The notes: generated by a model from the sequence alone, not told the origin. Shown: positions 15,653 to 25,029, counted from the stretch's first letter. The stretch is 40,684 nucleotides of DNA from Salipiger aestuarii (GCF_003259905.1 NZ_QLMG01000039.1:1-40684); one strand, 5' to 3'. Numbers and translations: made by a program.

Positions 15653-17623
15653 ATGAAATCCGGTATCGGACGAGGCTTTGCAGCCATTGCGGCGCATGCG
15701 CGAGGCGCGCTGGTCGCTGCATTTATGGTGTCCGGCACGCTTATGCCGCCACCCGCCGCCGCGCAGGTCACGCTGGATCTGCGCGATGCCGACCTGCGCA
15801 GTTTCGTTGAAGTCGTGTCCGAGGCAACGGGGCGGCGCTTTGTGGTCGACCCGGCGGTGCGCGGCACCGTCACCGTGCTTGCCCCCGATGAAATGAACGC
15901 GGCGGAACTGTACGAGGTGTTTCTGTCGGTGCTGGAAATCAACCGCCTTGCACTGATCGAAGGCGCCGGGGCCGACCGCATCGTGGCGATGAACGGGGCG
16001 CGCGAACTGGCGTCGGGGGCGGCGGCCTCTGGTGGAACCGGGGCCTATGAAACCCGCGTGATCGAGGTGCGCCATGTGCCGCTGACCGACATCGTCGAGG
16101 TCGTGCGCCCCTTGTTGCCCGCCGAGGCGGTGCTGACCCCGCTGCCCGGGTCCAACCTGCTGATCCTGTCCGATCGGGGGCAGAATTTTCAACGTATCTC
16201 GGCGCTGATCGCCCGGCTTGACCAGCCGCGCGAACTGCCGGTGCAGATGATTCAGTTGAGCAACGCCAACGCCGCCGAGGTGGCGCAAGTGGTCGAGAGC
16301 ATGGAAATCCTGCCCGCGGGAGCGGCGATAAGCGTCGACCGGCGGTCCAACGCCATCGTCCTGTCGGCCCCGATGCGGGTGATCGAACGAGTGCAGATGC
16401 TGGTCGCGCGTCTGGACACGCAGCAAGACAACGTGGTCAGCCGGGCGGTGCCGCTGGCTTATGCGGATGCGGCGGCGCTGGCCGATGTGGTGCTGCGCGC
16501 CATCGAAAGCCAGTCCTCCGAAGGCGCGACGCAGGCGCCCGTGCGCATCGTGCCCGAGCCCCAGACCAACACGCTGCTGATTTCCGCCCCGCAGGAACGC
16601 ATTGCCGACATCGTCGCGATGATCGGCTATCTCGACAAGCGGCCCCGTCAGGTGCTGGTCGAAGCGGTGATCTTTGAAATGTCGGTGTCGGCGTTTTCCG
16701 ACCTGTCGGCGCAGTGGGCAGGCATTCTGGACAGCGCCATCGTCGGCGGCGCGCAGTTTTCGCTGGGGGACCGGCCCAGCCTGACCAGCCTCGTGTCCTC
16801 GGTTCTGAACGGCGAAACCGCCGATGCGGGATCGGGCGGCGTGCTGGCGGGGCTGCCGGACGGCGACACGGGCGTGGCGGGGTTTCTGGCGGCGATCGCC
16901 TCGCAAACCTCGACCCGGCTGCTGTCGACGCCGTCGATCGTGACACTGAACAATCAGGAAGCCGAGATCGTCGTGGCGCAGAACGTGCCCTTTGTCACCG
17001 GCGCTTATTCCACGGTCGGCAACAGCGCCGTCGAGAACCCGTTCCAGACCGTCGAACGCCAGGACGTGGGTCTGACGCTGACCGTCACGCCGCAGATCAA
17101 CGCCGACCGCACGGTCAAGATGGCGATCCAGCAAGAGGTGTCGAACCTGACCAGCGCCCAAAGCTCGGCAGGTGGCGAGATCACCTCGAAACGCGCGCTG
17201 TCGACGACCGTGCTGGTGCGGGACGGCCATGTCATCCTGCTGGGCGGGCTGCTGGAAAACGGCTCTGGCGCCGCGGGGCAGGCGGTGCCGGGCCTGTCCG
17301 ACCTGCCGCTGGTGGGCGGGCTGTTTCGATCCAAGAATACCGAACGTGCCCAGCGGGTTCTGCTGGTTCTGCTGCGCCCGCAGGTGGTGGAAACCGAAGA
17401 CGAGGCTCGCCGCATGACCCGCCACATCGCCGCCAAATCGCGCGAGGCCAGCCGCGCCATCTCTCCACTGAACGCCGAGCGCGGCCCGCGCACCCCGGCG
17501 CAGGCGCTGCCATTCGACGGGGTGGACCTGAACCAACCCTTTGATGCGGGCTTTGTCGACGACGTGGCGCAGCGCCGGAACTACCCTCCGCTGCCAAGCC
17601 GGCTGCGGTTTCCGGGCGACTGA
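15653..17623 (+). CDS. gspD: Type II secretion outer-membrane secretin GspD
   Basis: The protein has 656 residues. A signal peptide ends near residue 38 (PPPAAAQ). The N0 domain follows (LDLRDADLRSFVEVVSEATG), then N1-N3 repeats (VRPLLPAEAVLTPLPGSNLL; LVARLDTQQ; VLVEAVIFEMS). The C-terminal secretin domain has VPFVTGAYSTVGNSAVENPF, the ERQDVGLTLTVTPQI motif, and the closing LPLVGGLFRSKNTERAQRVL. GspD multimers form the outer-membrane pore for folded proteins. No lipobox or clear S-domain is seen. gspE follows after ten bases. Confidence 0.95.
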   Translation: MKSGIGRGFAAIAAHARGALVAAFMVSGTLMPPPAAAQVTLDLRDADLRSFVEVVSEATGRRFVVDPAVRGTVTVLAPDEMNAAELYEVFLSVLEINRLALIEGAGADRIVAMNGARELASGAAASGGTGAYETRVIEVRHVPLTDIVEVVRPLLPAEAVLTPLPGSNLLILSDRGQNFQRISALIARLDQPRELPVQMIQLSNANAAEVAQVVESMEILPAGAAISVDRRSNAIVLSAPMRVIERVQMLVARLDTQQDNVVSRAVPLAYADAAALADVVLRAIESQSSEGATQAPVRIVPEPQTNTLLISAPQERIADIVAMIGYLDKRPRQVLVEAVIFEMSVSAFSDLSAQWAGILDSAIVGGAQFSLGDRPSLTSLVSSVLNGETADAGSGGVLAGLPDGDTGVAGFLAAIASQTSTRLLSTPSIVTLNNQEAEIVVAQNVPFVTGAYSTVGNSAVENPFQTVERQDVGLTLTVTPQINADRTVKMAIQQEVSNLTSAQSSAGGEITSKRALSTTVLVRDGHVILLGGLLENGSGAAGQAVPGLSDLPLVGGLFRSKNTERAQRVLLVLLRPQVVETEDEARRMTRHIAAKSREASRAISPLNAERGPRTPAQALPFDGVDLNQPFDAGFVDDVAQRRNYPPLPSRLRFPGD

Positions 17624-17633
17624 GGGTAGCGCG

Positions 17634-19094
17634 ATGGATACACCGCGTCTGCCTTTTGCCTTTGCCCGCGACCAGCAGGTACTGATCGACGGCACCCGGC
17701 TTGTCACCGGCCCCGAGGCGGGGCTTGCCGGTCTGCGCGAGGCGCAGCGCAGGCTGGCCCGGATGGTGCCGCAGGTCGAAGAGCTGGACCGCACCGGATT
17801 CGAGGCGGCGCTGGCGCGGGTGTACGACGGCGGCGATGACGGGCTGACACGGGGCTCGGAGTCCGAACTGTTGTTCGACCTTGAAGACCCCCCCGCGGGA
17901 AGCCGCCAGCGGGACCTTCTGGACGATGCCGGGGACGCGCCGGTGATCCAGCTGGTCAACCGGCTGCTGCGCCGCGCGGTGATGAGCGGAGCGTCGGACC
18001 TGCATGTCGAGCCGCACGAAAAGGGGCTGCGGGTGCGGATGCGCATCGACGGGTTCCTGCAAGAGATCATGGACCGCCCCGACCTGCCGGTGCGCCGTGT
18101 GGTGTCGCGGCTCAAGGTCATGGCGGGGCTGGATATCGCCGAAACGCGCCTGCCGCAGGACGGGCGCATCGCACTGTCTCTGGGCGGGCGGATGATCGAC
18201 ACGCGGGTGTCGTCGCTGCCCGGCCATTACGGCGAACGTATCGTGCTGCGCATCCTCGATCGGTCGGCGGGGCTGATGCCGCTGGGCGCGCTGGGCCTTG
18301 CCGCTGCGCAACAGGCGTTGCTGGCGCGCATGTCGTCGCTGCCCAATGGCATCATCCTTGCCACGGGGCCAACCGGGGCGGGCAAGACGACGACGCTGTA
18401 TTCCCTGCTGCAACTGGCCGAACGCGGCGAGCGCAACATCGTCACGGTCGAGGATCCGATCGAATACGACCTGCCGGGCATCAGCCAAAGCCAGATCAAC
18501 GCCGACATCGGCATGACCTTTGCGGTTGGCCTGCGCGCGGTGCTGCGTCAGGACCCGGATGTCATTCTGGTGGGCGAAATCCGCGATCCCGAAACCGCCA
18601 GCGTCGCGGCGCAGGCGGCTCTGACGGGGCATCTGGTGTTTTCCTCGCTGCACGCCAACAGTGCCATTGGTGCCGTGGTGCGGCTGCGCGATCTTGGCAT
18701 AGACAATTTTCTGATCGCGGCAACGCTGCGGGGCATGGTGGCGCAGCGCCTGTTGCGCAAGCTGTGTCCCGCATGCCGGCGCCCGCATGCGGTGTCGCCC
18801 GATGCCTCGGCGCTGTTCACGCGGCACCTTATGCCGGCCCCGGATACGCTGTATGAGCCGGTCGGCTGCGATGCCTGCGGGGGCAGCGGCCACGCGGGCC
18901 GGGTGGGCATCTTTGAAATGGTCGAAGTCGGCGGGCGCCTGCGCGCCGCCATCGATCAGGGCGCCACCGAAACCGCGCTGACGCAGCTTGCGCTGGGCGC
19001 GGGCGAAACCCTGATCGGGCAGGGGCTGGCGGCTGCGGCGTCCGGCCAGACAAGCCTGGCCGAGACCCTGCGCGTTGTCGGCGACGTGGCATGA
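17634..19094 (+). CDS. gspE: Type II secretion ATPase GspE
   Basis: The ATG at 17634 (GGGTAGCG before it) gives 486 residues. Walker A GPTGAGKTTT is near residue 245, the Asp box is EDPIEYDLPG, Walker B is DPDVILVGEIRD, and the His box lies in GHLVFSSLHANS. Two CxxC pairs (CPACRRP near 377 and CDACGGSG near 412) form the zinc element typical of GspE and PilB. It is the cytoplasmic motor that drives pseudopilus growth. The N-terminal GspL-binding region is present but short. It overlaps gspF by four bases. Confidence 0.95.
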   Translation: MDTPRLPFAFARDQQVLIDGTRLVTGPEAGLAGLREAQRRLARMVPQVEELDRTGFEAALARVYDGGDDGLTRGSESELLFDLEDPPAGSRQRDLLDDAGDAPVIQLVNRLLRRAVMSGASDLHVEPHEKGLRVRMRIDGFLQEIMDRPDLPVRRVVSRLKVMAGLDIAETRLPQDGRIALSLGGRMIDTRVSSLPGHYGERIVLRILDRSAGLMPLGALGLAAAQQALLARMSSLPNGIILATGPTGAGKTTTLYSLLQLAERGERNIVTVEDPIEYDLPGISQSQINADIGMTFAVGLRAVLRQDPDVILVGEIRDPETASVAAQAALTGHLVFSSLHANSAIGAVVRLRDLGIDNFLIAATLRGMVAQRLLRKLCPACRRPHAVSPDASALFTRHLMPAPDTLYEPVGCDACGGSGHAGRVGIFEMVEVGGRLRAAIDQGATETALTQLALGAGETLIGQGLAAAASGQTSLAETLRVVGDVA

Positions 19095-20296
19095 GGGCGT
19101 TCGACTATATTGCTTATTCCGCACGCGGTCAGCGGCGCACCGGCAGCATCGTCGCGGAAACCGAAGCGGACGCCGCCGACCGGTTGTCGAGGCGCGAGCT
19201 GTTCGCCTCCGACATCCGGCCCGCCCGTGTGACCGCAGGCAGGGGGCACCGGGGCGGACGGCGGCTGTCGGCGGATCTTCGGGCGGTGTTCACCCGGCAG
19301 ATGGCGGTGATGCTGGCCGCCGAACTGCCCGCCGAAGCGGCGCTGGAGGCCGCCGGGCGCGGCGCGCCGTCAGCGCTGGGCGGCATCGCTGCACGGGCGC
19401 GCGCGGCCGTGCTCGACGGCGCCCCCCTGAGCGACGCACTGGCGGGGGCCGGGGCGGGGTTTCCGCCCTATTACCTCGCGGCGCTGCGGGCGGGCGAGGC
19501 CGCGGGCGAACTGGCCAGCGTGTTCGCCGAGCTTGCCGACCATCTCGACCGGATCGGCACCGATCGGGCGCAGATCATCGGCGCGCTGGTCTACCCGGCC
19601 TTTGTGGCGGCGGTGTCGGTGGTGGTGTGCGCCATCCTGATGGTCAGCGTCGCGCCCGAGATCGTGTCGATCTTCGAGACATCCGACCGCCCGCTGCCGG
19701 AACTCACGCAGGGGGTGCTGGCGATCTCGGACTGGATCGGGGCGCATCTTGTGCTGCTTGCAGGCATTCTGGCCGGGCTTGGGGTGCTTGCGGCGCTGTC
19801 GTCACGGGTGGGCACGCTACGCGACCGGCGCGACCTGCTGGTGCTGCGTCTGCCGCTGGCGGGGCGGCTGAAACGGCTGTCGGCGTCGGTGCAATATCTG
19901 CGCACCCTGGCGCTGGTACTGGGCAGCCGGCACGCGGTGCTGGCCGCCGCCGACAGCGCGGTCGAGGTGCTGACCGTGGCCCGTTTTCGCACCGAAGGCG
20001 AAGCCGTTGCGCTGGCGGTGCGCCAGGGCGAGGCGCTGTCGTCGGCGCTGGAACGGCTCAGTTTTCTGCCGCCCGTGGCACGACAGCTTGTTCAGGCGGG
20101 CGAAACCTCGGTCCGGCTGGCGCGAATGACGGAACGCGCCGCCACGCTGGTGGAACATCGCCTGTCCAGTGAACGCAAGCGCATCGCGGCGCTGCTGGAA
20201 CCGATGCTGATGATGCTGGTGGGCGCGCTGGTGCTGGTGATCGTGCTGGCGGTGCTGTTGCCGATCTTCGATTTGCAGGCGGTGGTTGCGGGGTAG
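19091..20296 (+). CDS. gspF: Type II secretion inner-membrane platform protein GspF
   Basis: The protein has 401 residues and starts MRAFDYIAYSARGQRRTGSI, the usual GspF opening. Two T2SSF domains follow: ADLRAVFTRQMAVMLAAELP with ALRAGEAAGELASVF in the first, and SASVQYLRTLALVLGSRHAV with LVQAGETSVRLARM in the second. Three membrane segments are visible (VYPAFVAAVSVVVCAILMVS, LVLLAGILAGLGVLAAL, MLMMLVGALVLVIVLAVLL). It couples GspE to the pseudopilus. It ends three bases from the stop of gspC on the other strand, so the two operons converge. Confidence 0.94.
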   Translation: MRAFDYIAYSARGQRRTGSIVAETEADAADRLSRRELFASDIRPARVTAGRGHRGGRRLSADLRAVFTRQMAVMLAAELPAEAALEAAGRGAPSALGGIAARARAAVLDGAPLSDALAGAGAGFPPYYLAALRAGEAAGELASVFAELADHLDRIGTDRAQIIGALVYPAFVAAVSVVVCAILMVSVAPEIVSIFETSDRPLPELTQGVLAISDWIGAHLVLLAGILAGLGVLAALSSRVGTLRDRRDLLVLRLPLAGRLKRLSASVQYLRTLALVLGSRHAVLAAADSAVEVLTVARFRTEGEAVALAVRQGEALSSALERLSFLPPVARQLVQAGETSVRLARMTERAATLVEHRLSSERKRIAALLEPMLMMLVGALVLVIVLAVLLPIFDLQAVVAG

Positions 20297-20299
20297 GCC

Positions 20300-20764
20300 C
20301 TATTGCGGAAAGGCCAGCAGCTCCGGGGCGTCTTCGTCGCGCGAGATATATAGCCCCTCGGCCGCGATGCGCAGCGCGCGAATGCCCGGCGCGATCACGT
20401 CGCCCGCCCGCACCAGCGTTTCGCCCGTCGGGTGCGAGACCAGCGCCCACAGCTTGTCATGGCTGCGCACCACGCCCCTGAGCCGATAGCCCAGGCTGTC
20501 CAGCGGAGGTTTCGGCGCGCCGGGCGGTTGCGGCTCGGCGGCAGGCGGTTCGGGCGGCGCGGGGGGATGCGGTTCGCCAAAAATCGCGGGCCAGCGCGCA
20601 GGTGGCGCAGGGGGCGGAGGAACGGGCAGGGCGGGGGCATTGGCCGGCGCCAGGGCGGGCGCCGCATCCGCCTGCCAGCGCGCGACCTGCTGCCACAGCT
20701 GCGCCCCGGCCCAGATCGCTGCGGTGAGGGCGGCAAGGGTGCAAAGCGTGGCAAGGATGCGCAT
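20300..20764 (-). CDS. gspC: GspC-like inner-membrane protein (HR domain)
   Basis: The predicted protein has 154 residues from the ATG at 20764. It has one N-terminal membrane segment (ILATLCTLAALTAAIWAGA), a long proline/alanine linker (about residues 40-90), and a small C-terminal domain (YRLRGVVRSHDKLWALVSHP, then GDVIAPGIRALRIAAEGLYI) that reads as the homology region which contacts the GspD N0 domain. The PDZ or coiled-coil domain found at the end of longer GspC proteins is absent. It stands apart from the other minus-strand gsp genes, after the plus-strand gene at 20864. Confidence 0.75.
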   Translation of the reverse strand: MRILATLCTLAALTAAIWAGAQLWQQVARWQADAAPALAPANAPALPVPPPPAPPARWPAIFGEPHPPAPPEPPAAEPQPPGAPKPPLDSLGYRLRGVVRSHDKLWALVSHPTGETLVRAGDVIAPGIRALRIAAEGLYISRDEDAPELLAFPQ

Positions 20765-20863
20765 GTGAAGGCGTTTCCGCAGGGCTGTCGGCCTGCCTTG
20801 TGGCGGCAAAGGGCCAAAGATGATAGGGGTGACGGCAAAACTATAAACAGGATCGGGCAGGAT

Positions 20864-21382
20864 ATGCACAGGGCTTCTTACGTCAATGGGCGCACCGTGT
20901 CGCTGGTCGCCGGCCTGGCGGTGCTCTTTGGGTGCGATGTCGGGATGGGCGCGGGCGGCGGTTTCAAGGCGCAGTATTTCTCGGCGCGCGATGCGCTTGA
21001 GGATGGCCAGTACAACCGGGCGCGCCGTCAGTACCTGGCGCTGATCGAAGACGCAGGGCCGCTCGCCCCCCGGATCGAACTGGAATACGCCCATGGCGAA
21101 CTGCGGGCGGGCCGCTTTGGCGACGCGGCGCGGATCGCGGCCGGTCTGGCAGCGCGGCAGACCGGGGACGCGCGGGGCGCGGCGCTTGCGGTGCAGGGCA
21201 CGGCGCAGCACGAAATGGGCATCGCGGCCCTGGCGGCCGGAGACACCGCCACCGGCGCGGCCGCGCTGCAATCGGCGCGCAGGGCGCTGGCCGAGGTGCT
21301 TGAAAATTCCCCCGCGCTGGACCCTTTGGGCGCGATGGCAGGGCGTGCCGCGGCGATCGACGCGCGTCTGGCGCGGTTGTGA
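20864..21382 (+). CDS. Small tetratricopeptide-like exported protein or lipoprotein
   Basis: The predicted protein has 172 residues. The N-terminus (SLVAGLAVLFGCD) has a hydrophobic run ending in Gly-Cys, which could be a lipobox, although Phe at -2 is unusual. The rest is alpha-helical with TPR-like segments (ALEDGQYNRARRQYLALIED; LRAGRFGDAARIAAGLA; ALAAGDTATGAAALQSARRA). It lies inside the gsp locus, divergent from gspC (99 bases) and convergent with gspM (nine bases). T2SS clusters often carry a lipoprotein that guides the secretin, so a pilotin-like role is possible, but this is only inference. Confidence 0.7.
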   Translation: MHRASYVNGRTVSLVAGLAVLFGCDVGMGAGGGFKAQYFSARDALEDGQYNRARRQYLALIEDAGPLAPRIELEYAHGELRAGRFGDAARIAAGLAARQTGDARGAALAVQGTAQHEMGIAALAAGDTATGAAALQSARRALAEVLENSPALDPLGAMAGRAAAIDARLARL

Positions 21383-21391
21383 CGGCACTGC

Positions 21392-21862
21392 TCAGGGTGT
21401 CAGCGACAGCCGCGCGGTAACGACGCCGGGGGTGTCGGTGGCTTCGATCCGAAAGCTCTGGATGTCGTAGCCCCAATGCGGCGCCTGCGCTCCGAGCCAG
21501 CCGCCAAGGCGCAGAAAGTCGACCGCGTCGAAGACCATTTCGATGCGCCCGTCGGCGCCGGTGACCAGGGTCGAGACTTCGCCGCGCAGCCCGCCCGCGA
21601 TCAGCCCCTTTTCGATGCCCGCCGTGCCGACCGGGGCGTTTTCCCGGTGGGCCAGGCGCGGCATCGCGGCCTGTTCCGCAAGTCGGTCACGCACCCATTG
21701 GTCCAGCGCCACCGCGTCGTTCAGCGCCTGTTCGGCGGCGGCGCGCCGGTCGGCCAGCGGCAGCAGCACGCCCAGCCCCAGTGTCGCTGGCAGCACCAGC
21801 AGCGCCGCCACCGCCAGCAGCATCCGTTCGCGCGGGGCGAGCCGCAGCAGAAGGTCGATCAT
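21392..21862 (-). CDS. gspM: Type II secretion protein GspM
   Basis: The predicted protein has 156 residues from ATG 21862, the usual GspM length. A short cytosolic start (LRLAPRERMLLAVAAL) leads into one membrane segment (LLVLPATLGLGVLLPLA), a coiled region, and a ferredoxin-like periplasmic domain (VSTLVTGADGRIEMVFDAVD; FLRLGGWLGAQAPHWGYDI). GspM pairs with GspL in the inner membrane platform. It overlaps gspL by four bases. Confidence 0.88.
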   Translation of the reverse strand: MIDLLLRLAPRERMLLAVAALLVLPATLGLGVLLPLADRRAAAEQALNDAVALDQWVRDRLAEQAAMPRLAHRENAPVGTAGIEKGLIAGGLRGEVSTLVTGADGRIEMVFDAVDFLRLGGWLGAQAPHWGYDIQSFRIEATDTPGVVTARLSLTP

Positions 21863-23040
21863 CGGGGCGCCTCCGGTTGCAGCAAAAGCGTGCTGCGCAC
21901 ACCGCCGCCTTCGCGGGCAAGCGATTCGGTGATCGCGACGGCGAAGCCGGCGTCGCCAAGCTGTGCCGCGATGCGGTCGGTCGCAGCGAAATCCGGTAGC
22001 AGAAGCACCAGCGTCAGGCCCTCGCCCGAGGCCCAGGCGATGTCGCGCGGCCGGGCATCGGAGACGGCGACGATGCCGGCGGCGCGCGCGGTCAGCGCGA
22101 CGGGGTCTTCGGCGCCCCGCTGCATCGCCTGCGCGGCGCGCGCGTCGGCAAGCGCGCGGGCGACCTGAACGCGCATATCGAGAATCGGCCCCGAGGGCAC
22201 GACCTGTTCGCGCACCAGCGCGCGCGTGGTGCTGTCGATCCCGGCGCGCGCGCGGTCCAGCCGGTCGATGGCAAGGTATTGCGCCCCCGCCCACAGCGCC
22301 ATCGCCAGTGCGGCGGCGAGCACCGGCCAGCGCCATGGCAGCACCTGTCGTTCCAGCCGCGAGCGCGCGGCCAGCGGGTCGCGGCGCAGATCGCAGGCCA
22401 GTTCGCCATGGGCGAAATCGTGCGGTCGGGGCAGGCCAAGCGCCGCGACCGCGTCGGGAGTGGTTGCCACGGGGATGCCTTGGCGGTCCGCCCAGTCCGC
22501 CAGCGCGGGCAGGCGGTGTGGCAGCAGCAGCGCGCCGGGGGCGCCGTCCCGCGCCAGCGCGCGGGTCAGTTGCAGCATCGCCACGGATGGCACTGCGGCA
22601 AAGCCATCATCCGGCCCAAGCCGGGCGCACAGCATGCCGTCATCTGTTTCGGTCACGCACCAGATTCCGCTTGCGGCGGGCAGGGCAAGATAGTCGGGCA
22701 GAACGGGGGTTGGGCCGTCGCGCCAGGCGTCGATCAGGGGCCGTGCGACGACAAAGACGCGCGTCCAGGGGGCGGATCCGTTGGCAAAGGGGCGCATCGC
22801 AAACTCCCCCGGCCCCAGACCCAGCCGGTCGGACAGCATCCGCAGCGCGACCTGTTCGCGGGCCTGTCCGCGCAGGCGCGCCGGCAAGTCCAGCGTCAGC
22901 AGCGCCACCTCGGCGCCGGACACAAGTGTGACCTGCGGTTCCTCGCGGTCGTGCCCGCTGCCTGCCGTCATGTCCGGTCTTGCCCTTTTTCCGTTGCGGT
23001 CAGGATGCCCGCGCCCGCGGGCGACCGCAACCGCCGTCAT
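21859..23040 (-). CDS. gspL: Type II secretion protein GspL
   Basis: The predicted protein has 393 residues; the ATG at 23040 overlaps the gspK stop (ATGA). The cytosolic actin-like domain covers roughly residues 30-240 (LARLRGQ/AREQVALRML style start, then WCVTETDDGMLCARLG). One membrane segment lies at about 250-270 (WPVLAAALAMALWAGAQYLA), followed by a periplasmic ferredoxin-like domain (LTLVLLLPDFAATDRIAAQL). GspL binds GspE on the inside and GspM in the membrane. The first 35 residues are hydrophilic and not typical; a later start is possible. Confidence 0.87.
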   Translation of the reverse strand: MTAVAVARGRGHPDRNGKRARPDMTAGSGHDREEPQVTLVSGAEVALLTLDLPARLRGQAREQVALRMLSDRLGLGPGEFAMRPFANGSAPWTRVFVVARPLIDAWRDGPTPVLPDYLALPAASGIWCVTETDDGMLCARLGPDDGFAAVPSVAMLQLTRALARDGAPGALLLPHRLPALADWADRQGIPVATTPDAVAALGLPRPHDFAHGELACDLRRDPLAARSRLERQVLPWRWPVLAAALAMALWAGAQYLAIDRLDRARAGIDSTTRALVREQVVPSGPILDMRVQVARALADARAAQAMQRGAEDPVALTARAAGIVAVSDARPRDIAWASGEGLTLVLLLPDFAATDRIAAQLGDAGFAVAITESLAREGGGVRSTLLLQPEAPR

Positions 23041-23975
23041 GGCCGCACCGTCACGCGCCAGGCGATGCGCGGGCCTTCGGACAGCGCGCGGCGTTCGATC
23101 AGCAGCTCTCTGGTGGCGCTGCGGGTGTCGATCCGCGCGTCGATCAGGGCCAGGAACCAGTCCGAGCGCACAGAGATCATGTCTTCGGAAAGCTGTTCGG
23201 GGGTGTCGTCGGCCTGTTGTTCATCCCCGGCACGCGCCAGCCCGACGTCGATCAGAAAGGCATCGACGGCCGTGTAGGGATTGGCGGAGCGGGCCGAAAT
23301 CAGGCGGTCGATGGCGGGTTGCGACAGGGTGGGAAGCATCGCGGCCAGAACCTGCGGGGTGGCGGTGTTGATGTTCAGTCGGCTTGCGCCATCCAGTGCG
23401 GCAATATGGGGGGCGAGCCGGGCAAGCGCGCGAGGGGGCAGCCCCGGCACGGCGCGCAACTGCGACACCATCAGCAGACTGCCGCCCAGCGGTGCGCTCG
23501 GCGGATCGGCCAGAAGGTAAGCGCCGGGGTCCGCCGGGCCGCCGGGCCGCAAAAAGGCACGCAGCGCGGCATTGGCAGAGCTGGACACACCGAGACGGGC
23601 GCACAGCCGGTCGAACGCGTCGCTGCGAAATCCGTCCATGCCGCCCCCGGTCCCGCCCGCAAGCCAGTTGAGGTTGAACCGGCCCTGCTGGTCGATAATC
23701 CTCCCCGCGACGCTGCCCCGGTCAAGCCGCAGGGTGGCAGCGGGGGCGGCCCAGGCTTCGTCCGCGTGATCGACGTGGCCATCATCGCGGGCGATGCGCG
23801 CCAGCGCCAGAGCCTCGAATGCGTCCAGGTTCAGCGTCAGTTGTTCGGCGTCGATGCCGCCCGCCAGCCGCTGCCGCCCGCCTTCGGCGCGGGCCAGCAA
23901 CAGCACCGCCAGCGCCGCCAGCGCGGCGACCAGCACCAGCGCGTTGACCAGCACGAAGCCGGGGCTGGCCTTCAT
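23037..23975 (-). CDS. gspK: Type II secretion minor pseudopilin GspK
   Basis: The protein has 312 residues. A short leader (MKASPG) precedes the cleavage site before FVLVNALVLVAALAALAVLL. As in GspK generally, the +5 Glu of other pseudopilins is replaced (here by Asn). The large helical domain includes the helix-hairpin-helix-like LNINTATPQVLAAMLP motif. GspK, I and J form the tip complex of the pseudopilus. It is coupled to gspJ and gspL by 4-base overlaps. Confidence 0.92.
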   Translation of the reverse strand: MKASPGFVLVNALVLVAALAALAVLLLARAEGGRQRLAGGIDAEQLTLNLDAFEALALARIARDDGHVDHADEAWAAPAATLRLDRGSVAGRIIDQQGRFNLNWLAGGTGGGMDGFRSDAFDRLCARLGVSSSANAALRAFLRPGGPADPGAYLLADPPSAPLGGSLLMVSQLRAVPGLPPRALARLAPHIAALDGASRLNINTATPQVLAAMLPTLSQPAIDRLISARSANPYTAVDAFLIDVGLARAGDEQQADDTPEQLSEDMISVRSDWFLALIDARIDTRSATRELLIERRALSEGPRIAWRVTVRP

Positions 23976-24655
23976 TGCAGCGCCTCGATCAGGCGCAGGG
24001 GGCCGCGCCCGTTCAGAACCAGCACGATTTCAACCGCGAGGGGCAGGGTGCCGGAATAGGTTTCAGGCGCGATGAACGCGCTGTCGGCGTCTAGGGTCGC
24101 GGCGCTCTGGGCGGAGCCGGGCGGTGCGGTGCCCTCGGTCCAGCCCACCTGGGGCCAGTAGCTGCGCAGGCGCACGGCGGTGACCCCTTGCAGCACCGGC
24201 ACATCCGCGCCGCGCGCGTGCGTCGAAGCCGGGGTCAGATCGCGCCATGCGCCGCGCCAAAGCGTGGCTGTGCGACGGTCAAACCGCCATTCGACGCGCT
24301 GGGGCCAATCGGTTTGCAGGGCCGTTCCGGGCACCGACCCCGGCGGACTGACCAACAGCGGCTGCCCGCCGGTGGTGATGGCGAACTGCCCCCCGTCAAA
24401 GCGCAGCGGCGATTGGGGGGCAGCAGCGTCCGGCGGGTAGAAGAGGCGGGGCAGCACCGCGCCAAGATCGCGGCGCAGCAAGGATACCGCCTGCGACAGC
24501 GCGGCGTTCTGGTTGTCGCGCTCGGACAGCCCGTCGTGCAGGCGCATCATGCCGGTGAGGCTTTGCACCCCCATTACCGCGACCATTGCGAACAGCGCCA
24601 TGGCGATCACCAGTTCAAGCAGGGTCAGGCCGCGCTGTTTCGAATCGCGCGTCAT
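23972..24655 (-). CDS. gspJ: Type II secretion minor pseudopilin GspJ
   Basis: The protein has 227 residues. The leader MTRDSKQRG is followed by LTLLELVIAMALFAMVAVMG, the prepilin N-methylation motif with Glu at +5. The body includes RRDLGAVLPRLFYPPD and VEWRFDRRTATLWRGAW, typical of GspJ. It overlaps gspI and gspK by four bases each. Confidence 0.92.
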   Translation of the reverse strand: MTRDSKQRGLTLLELVIAMALFAMVAVMGVQSLTGMMRLHDGLSERDNQNAALSQAVSLLRRDLGAVLPRLFYPPDAAAPQSPLRFDGGQFAITTGGQPLLVSPPGSVPGTALQTDWPQRVEWRFDRRTATLWRGAWRDLTPASTHARGADVPVLQGVTAVRLRSYWPQVGWTEGTAPPGSAQSAATLDADSAFIAPETYSGTLPLAVEIVLVLNGRGPLRLIEALQ

Positions 24656-25029
24656 TGCAAGCCGTCGGGGCGCAGGTAAACAGTCAGCATCGCGCCTTCG
24701 CCGCTGGCGGCACGCGCGGTGACGGTGGCGCGCAGCAGGCCGCCGGTGGTCGCCGCTGTTCGGGTGCCAATGGCGATGGTTTGCCCCATCAGGGACACGT
24801 CGCCGGGCAGGGCGGGACCCCGGCTGCCATACAGTTGCAGTTCCTCGGCGCGGTTGCGGGCGGCGACGCGGGCCAGCAGGCGGGGCTCTTCGCCGCCGAT
24901 GGCACGGCGTGACTGATCGGTGGCGCGCAGCGCCGCAAGGCTGCCCAGCGACAGCACGAGGATGGCGATGACCAGTTCAAGCAGGGTCAGGCCGCGTGCG
25001 CCGCGGGGGGCGGTCAGCCGCCCGAGCAT
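24652..25029 (-). CDS. gspI: Type II secretion minor pseudopilin GspI
   Basis: The protein has 125 residues. A leader of 13 residues ending in RG precedes LTLLELVIAILVLSLGSLAA. The rest has AARNRAEELQLYG and LRATVTARAASGEG, which fit GspI (family N-x-AE-x-L region). The start lies inside the end of gspH (16-base overlap). Confidence 0.9.
   Translation of the reverse strand: MLGRLTAPRGARGLTLLELVIAILVLSLGSLAALRATDQSRRAIGGEEPRLLARVAARNRAEELQLYGSRGPALPGDVSLMGQTIAIGTRTAATTGGLLRATVTARAASGEGAMLTVYLRPDGLQ

Noticed and set aside
14855-18202. 1115-codon minus-strand frame
   Set aside because: It lies opposite gspD/gspE and the kinase-binding protein relic and is a His/Arg/Gly-rich shadow of the plus-strand codon bias.
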